Below, one piece after another: positions 5,768 to 7,236 of a stretch of DNA of 7,236 nucleotides. The stretch is taken from positions 1 through 7,236 of the forward strand of contig JBIKKG010000171.1 of assembly GCA_044360485.1 (NCBI GenBank). The letters are read 5' to 3'. The notes under the pieces were generated by a model. The model was not told where the DNA came from. It did no database searches and saw nothing but the letters and a program-made list of their open reading frames with translations. This DNA comes from UBA4615 sp044360485 (GTDB lineage: Bacteria > Pseudomonadota > Gammaproteobacteria > Burkholderiales > Burkholderiaceae_E). The position numbers were made by a program, and so were the translations under genes. How positions within the stretch are numbered: the first letter of the stretch is position 1; each line of letters starts with the position of its first letter.

Positions 5768-6736
5768 GTGATCTCGCCTCAATTCTTGCTTCGACGGCTC
5801 CGGCTGCGGCACATCGAACTTCTCGACGTTCTCGCCGACGAACCGACGATCCACGCCGCAGCGATGCGGCTCAACCTCAGCCAGCCGGCGGTTAGCAAGA
5901 TGCTCCGGGAAGTCGAGGGCGCGTTCGGCGCCAGACTCTTCGTGCGCTCAAAGGCTGGTGTCCGGGCGACCGCGATTGGCATAGCCGCAGTTCGCCGGGC
6001 GCGCCTCATCAGGCACGAAGTTGAAGGCTGCGCCGAGGAAATCGCCGCCTTACGTGATGGCGGCGGCCTTTTGCTGCGACTGGGCACGGTTTCCGTGACG
6101 TCGATTGTTCCCGATGCACTGATCAAACTGCGCCGCAAGGTACCCAATGCCATCGTCCACATCTCGGAAGGGCCGGTCGACACCTTGCTGGCGCGCTTGC
6201 TCGCTGCCGAGCTGGATTGTGTATTCGGCGCGCTGTCGCCGGATCTTCGAGGCAGCCCGATCGTCCACGACCTCATCCCGGAGATTGTCTATCGGGATCG
6301 CATCTGCGTCGTCGCGTCCGACAGGAGCCCTCTATCGCTCAAGCGCAGATTTCGCTGGCAAGACCTGGCACGCCACAGTTGGGTGTTGCCGCCCCCCTCC
6401 ACGGTGGTGCGTCAGGCTCTGGTCGCGATATTTGTCGGGCACGGCCTCGAGCCTCCCTTCGCCTCCGTCGAAACCATGTCGCCGGTGACGATGTCGGCGC
6501 TCGTGCGCGCTGACCCGGACCTGATCGGGATCATGCGCGAAGAACAGGTCCGGCGGGAGCGCGAAATTCCGGGCCTGGTGGAACTCTCAGTCAGGCCGAT
6601 CGCTGAACTCCCACCCCTGTCGCTCTTTACGAGGAAGACTCGTGGGGGCTCGTCCCCGGTGGTTAGTCAGTTCTCTCTGGCGCTCAAGGAGGCCGCGGGA
6701 ATATCCGTTGACCCCTGTGCCACGGGCAACGGGTAG
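5768..6736 (+). CDS. LysR-family transcriptional regulator
   Basis: A 322-residue LysR-type regulator of normal length. The winged helix-turn-helix covers about residues 10-70, with the recognition segment AAAMRLNLSQPAVSKMLREV (30-49), then LFVRSKAGVRAT (58-69). A linker helix follows to about 97, then the periplasmic-binding-like effector domain (about 102-295), with LRLGTVSVTSIVPDAL (103-118), LLAAELDCVFGAL (144-156), DRICVVASDRSPL (177-189) and LIGIMREEQV (252-261). The composition resembles the GbpR/CbpR-like group often found beside Bug genes. I prefer the GTG at 5768 because GAGGAG (5757-5762) lies five bases ahead. The GTG at 5762 would overlap that site and adds only two residues. Its divergent position makes it the likely activator of the Bug-Bug-MBL operon, with the transported compound or a metabolite as effector (inference). 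Confidence 0.95.
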   Translation: MISPQFLLRRLRLRHIELLDVLADEPTIHAAAMRLNLSQPAVSKMLREVEGAFGARLFVRSKAGVRATAIGIAAVRRARLIRHEVEGCAEEIAALRDGGGLLLRLGTVSVTSIVPDALIKLRRKVPNAIVHISEGPVDTLLARLLAAELDCVFGALSPDLRGSPIVHDLIPEIVYRDRICVVASDRSPLSLKRRFRWQDLARHSWVLPPPSTVVRQALVAIFVGHGLEPPFASVETMSPVTMSALVRADPDLIGIMREEQVRREREIPGLVELSVRPIAELPPLSLFTRKTRGGSSPVVSQFSLALKEAAGISVDPCATGNG

Positions 6737-7058
6737 GCGTCTATTGGGGCGGACGCACGACAGGAATAGTTACCGGAGGGTCTTCGGCCGTATCACGGAT
6801 GCCGCCCTAGATCCTCGACTTCAGCCGTTCGCGCGTCGATTCGAGCTGACGGCAAGTGCAAAGCATCAAGGGCGGTTGTCCGGGCCAACAAGAGGCTGCT
6901 GCGCTGACGTGTCACTCCAATAGGTCGCCCACCTGCGGCACCCACGACACCGAATTCGGCCCCCACCACTTTCCGCATCGCGGCCTATTTCGACAGACTT
7001 TATTCAGAACATCAGCTTTCAAAGTTGATGACAGTCTGCATAGGGGTCGGTAACGGCC
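6737..7058. other. Gene-free stretch between LysR gene and IS end
   Basis: No coding region here is convincing. A 61-codon minus-strand frame (6978-6793) begins MRKVVGAEFGVVGA but matches no family I know and has no ribosome binding site that I can see. There is no clear terminator after the LysR gene. The only structure is the dyad at 6994-7038. Base composition becomes more AT-rich from about 6980. Confidence 0.45.
6994..7038. repeat. Nested inverted repeat with 19-bp central dyad
   Basis: The centre, ATCAGCTTTCAAAGTTGAT (7011-7029), is a 19-bp dyad: nine pairs around one C, eight Watson-Crick and one G-T. It is framed by CAGACT (6994-6999) and AGTCTG (7033-7038), also inverted. It lies about 30 bp outside the IS end. 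It could be an operator, a transcript hairpin or a remnant of a mobile element; the sequence does not decide. Confidence 0.5.
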
Positions 7059-7236
7059 TGTGGTAATCCCCCCAATTTCCATCGGGGCGAGAAGTAGAAC
7101 GTTTATGCGGCCATGGCCAGCCGCTGCTTAGGTGTCATTCCGCCCAGCGCCATGTGTGGGCGGTCATGGTTGTAGCTCCACATCCATGTGGTTGCATAGT
7201 CCTGCACTTGCGCCAGTGAGGCCCAGTGATATTGGC
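7059..7236 (-). mobile_element. IS3-family insertion sequence, 3' end only
   Basis: The minus-strand transposase tail at 7103-7236 is followed by a 44-base non-coding end that closes with GGGGGGATTACCACA, read on the minus strand. On the plus strand the element begins TGTGGTAATCCCCCC at 7059. The TG...CA termini fit the IS3 family. The other end and the target duplication are outside the window, so the exact boundary at 7059 is inferred. Confidence 0.7.
7103..7236 (-). CDS. IS3-family transposase (OrfB), C-terminal part, cut by window edge
   Basis: The last 43 codons are in the window, ending with TAA at 7105-7103. The peptide reads QYHWASLAQVQDYATTWMWS and continues with YNHDRPHMALGGMTPKQRLA. 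This is the typical end of IS3-family OrfB integrases, downstream of the last Glu of the DDE triad, with the conserved YN-x-x-RPH-x-x-L-G-x-TP motif. The catalytic residues and OrfA lie beyond the window, so whether the transposase is intact cannot be judged. The part seen has no stop or frameshift. Expected role: transposition by the copy-out, circle-intermediate route known for IS3 elements. Confidence 0.88.
   Translation of the reverse strand, partial: QYHWASLAQVQDYATTWMWSYNHDRPHMALGGMTPKQRLAMAA

Noticed and set aside
5779..6276. Minus-strand ORF of 165 codons opposite the LysR gene
   Set aside because: It is a Ser/Arg-rich shadow frame of an unmistakable LysR helix-turn-helix gene.
6793..6978. 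61-codon minus-strand ORF between the LysR gene and the IS
   Set aside because: No visible ribosome binding site, no family resemblance, and ordinary for chance in this composition.

Overview
The window is GC-rich proteobacterial DNA, most likely from a betaproteobacterium of the order Burkholderiales. Evidence: two periplasmic Bug/TctC-type solute-binding proteins lie side by side (a family strongly expanded in that group), a LysR regulator is divergent from them, and codons end mostly in G or C. The assignment is inference from gene content; there is no rRNA, tRNA or other phylogenetic marker.

Left part (1-2316), accessory DNA. A stand-alone VOC/glyoxalase-fold gene (300-692) is followed by a hairpin-rich spacer with one half of an integron attC-like site. 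Then comes a complete HigB-HigA toxin-antitoxin pair (939-1534) with a candidate promoter/operator and a short terminator-like hairpin. Behind it, on the minus strand, is a stretch of gene remains: a 43-codon ORF, the C-terminal part of a dienelactone-hydrolase-like protein, and the C-terminal part of a VapC-like PIN-domain protein.

Central part (2317-6736), an apparently intact catabolic/uptake locus. On the minus strand, in transcription order, are Bug protein 1 (5629-4658), Bug protein 2 (4583-3612) and an alkyl-sulfatase-like MBL-fold protein (3585-2317). The last two are nearly overlapping. A LysR-type regulator (5768-6736) is divergent and shares an intergenic region of roughly 140 bp. 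The simplest reading is LysR-controlled capture of a small organic acid or ester-like compound by the Bug proteins, and intracellular processing by the MBL-fold protein. No TctA/TctB membrane subunits are present. The MBL protein appears to have lost several metal ligands of its family, which is the most interesting point in the window.

Right part (6737-7236). About 320 bp without a recognisable gene includes a striking 19-bp dyad. It is followed by the end of an IS3-family insertion sequence whose transposase runs out of the window.

I did not find a convincing new defence, CRISPR, retron or RNA-based system. The left flank is a typical accessory junction, and the centre is a known type of locus with unusual details.
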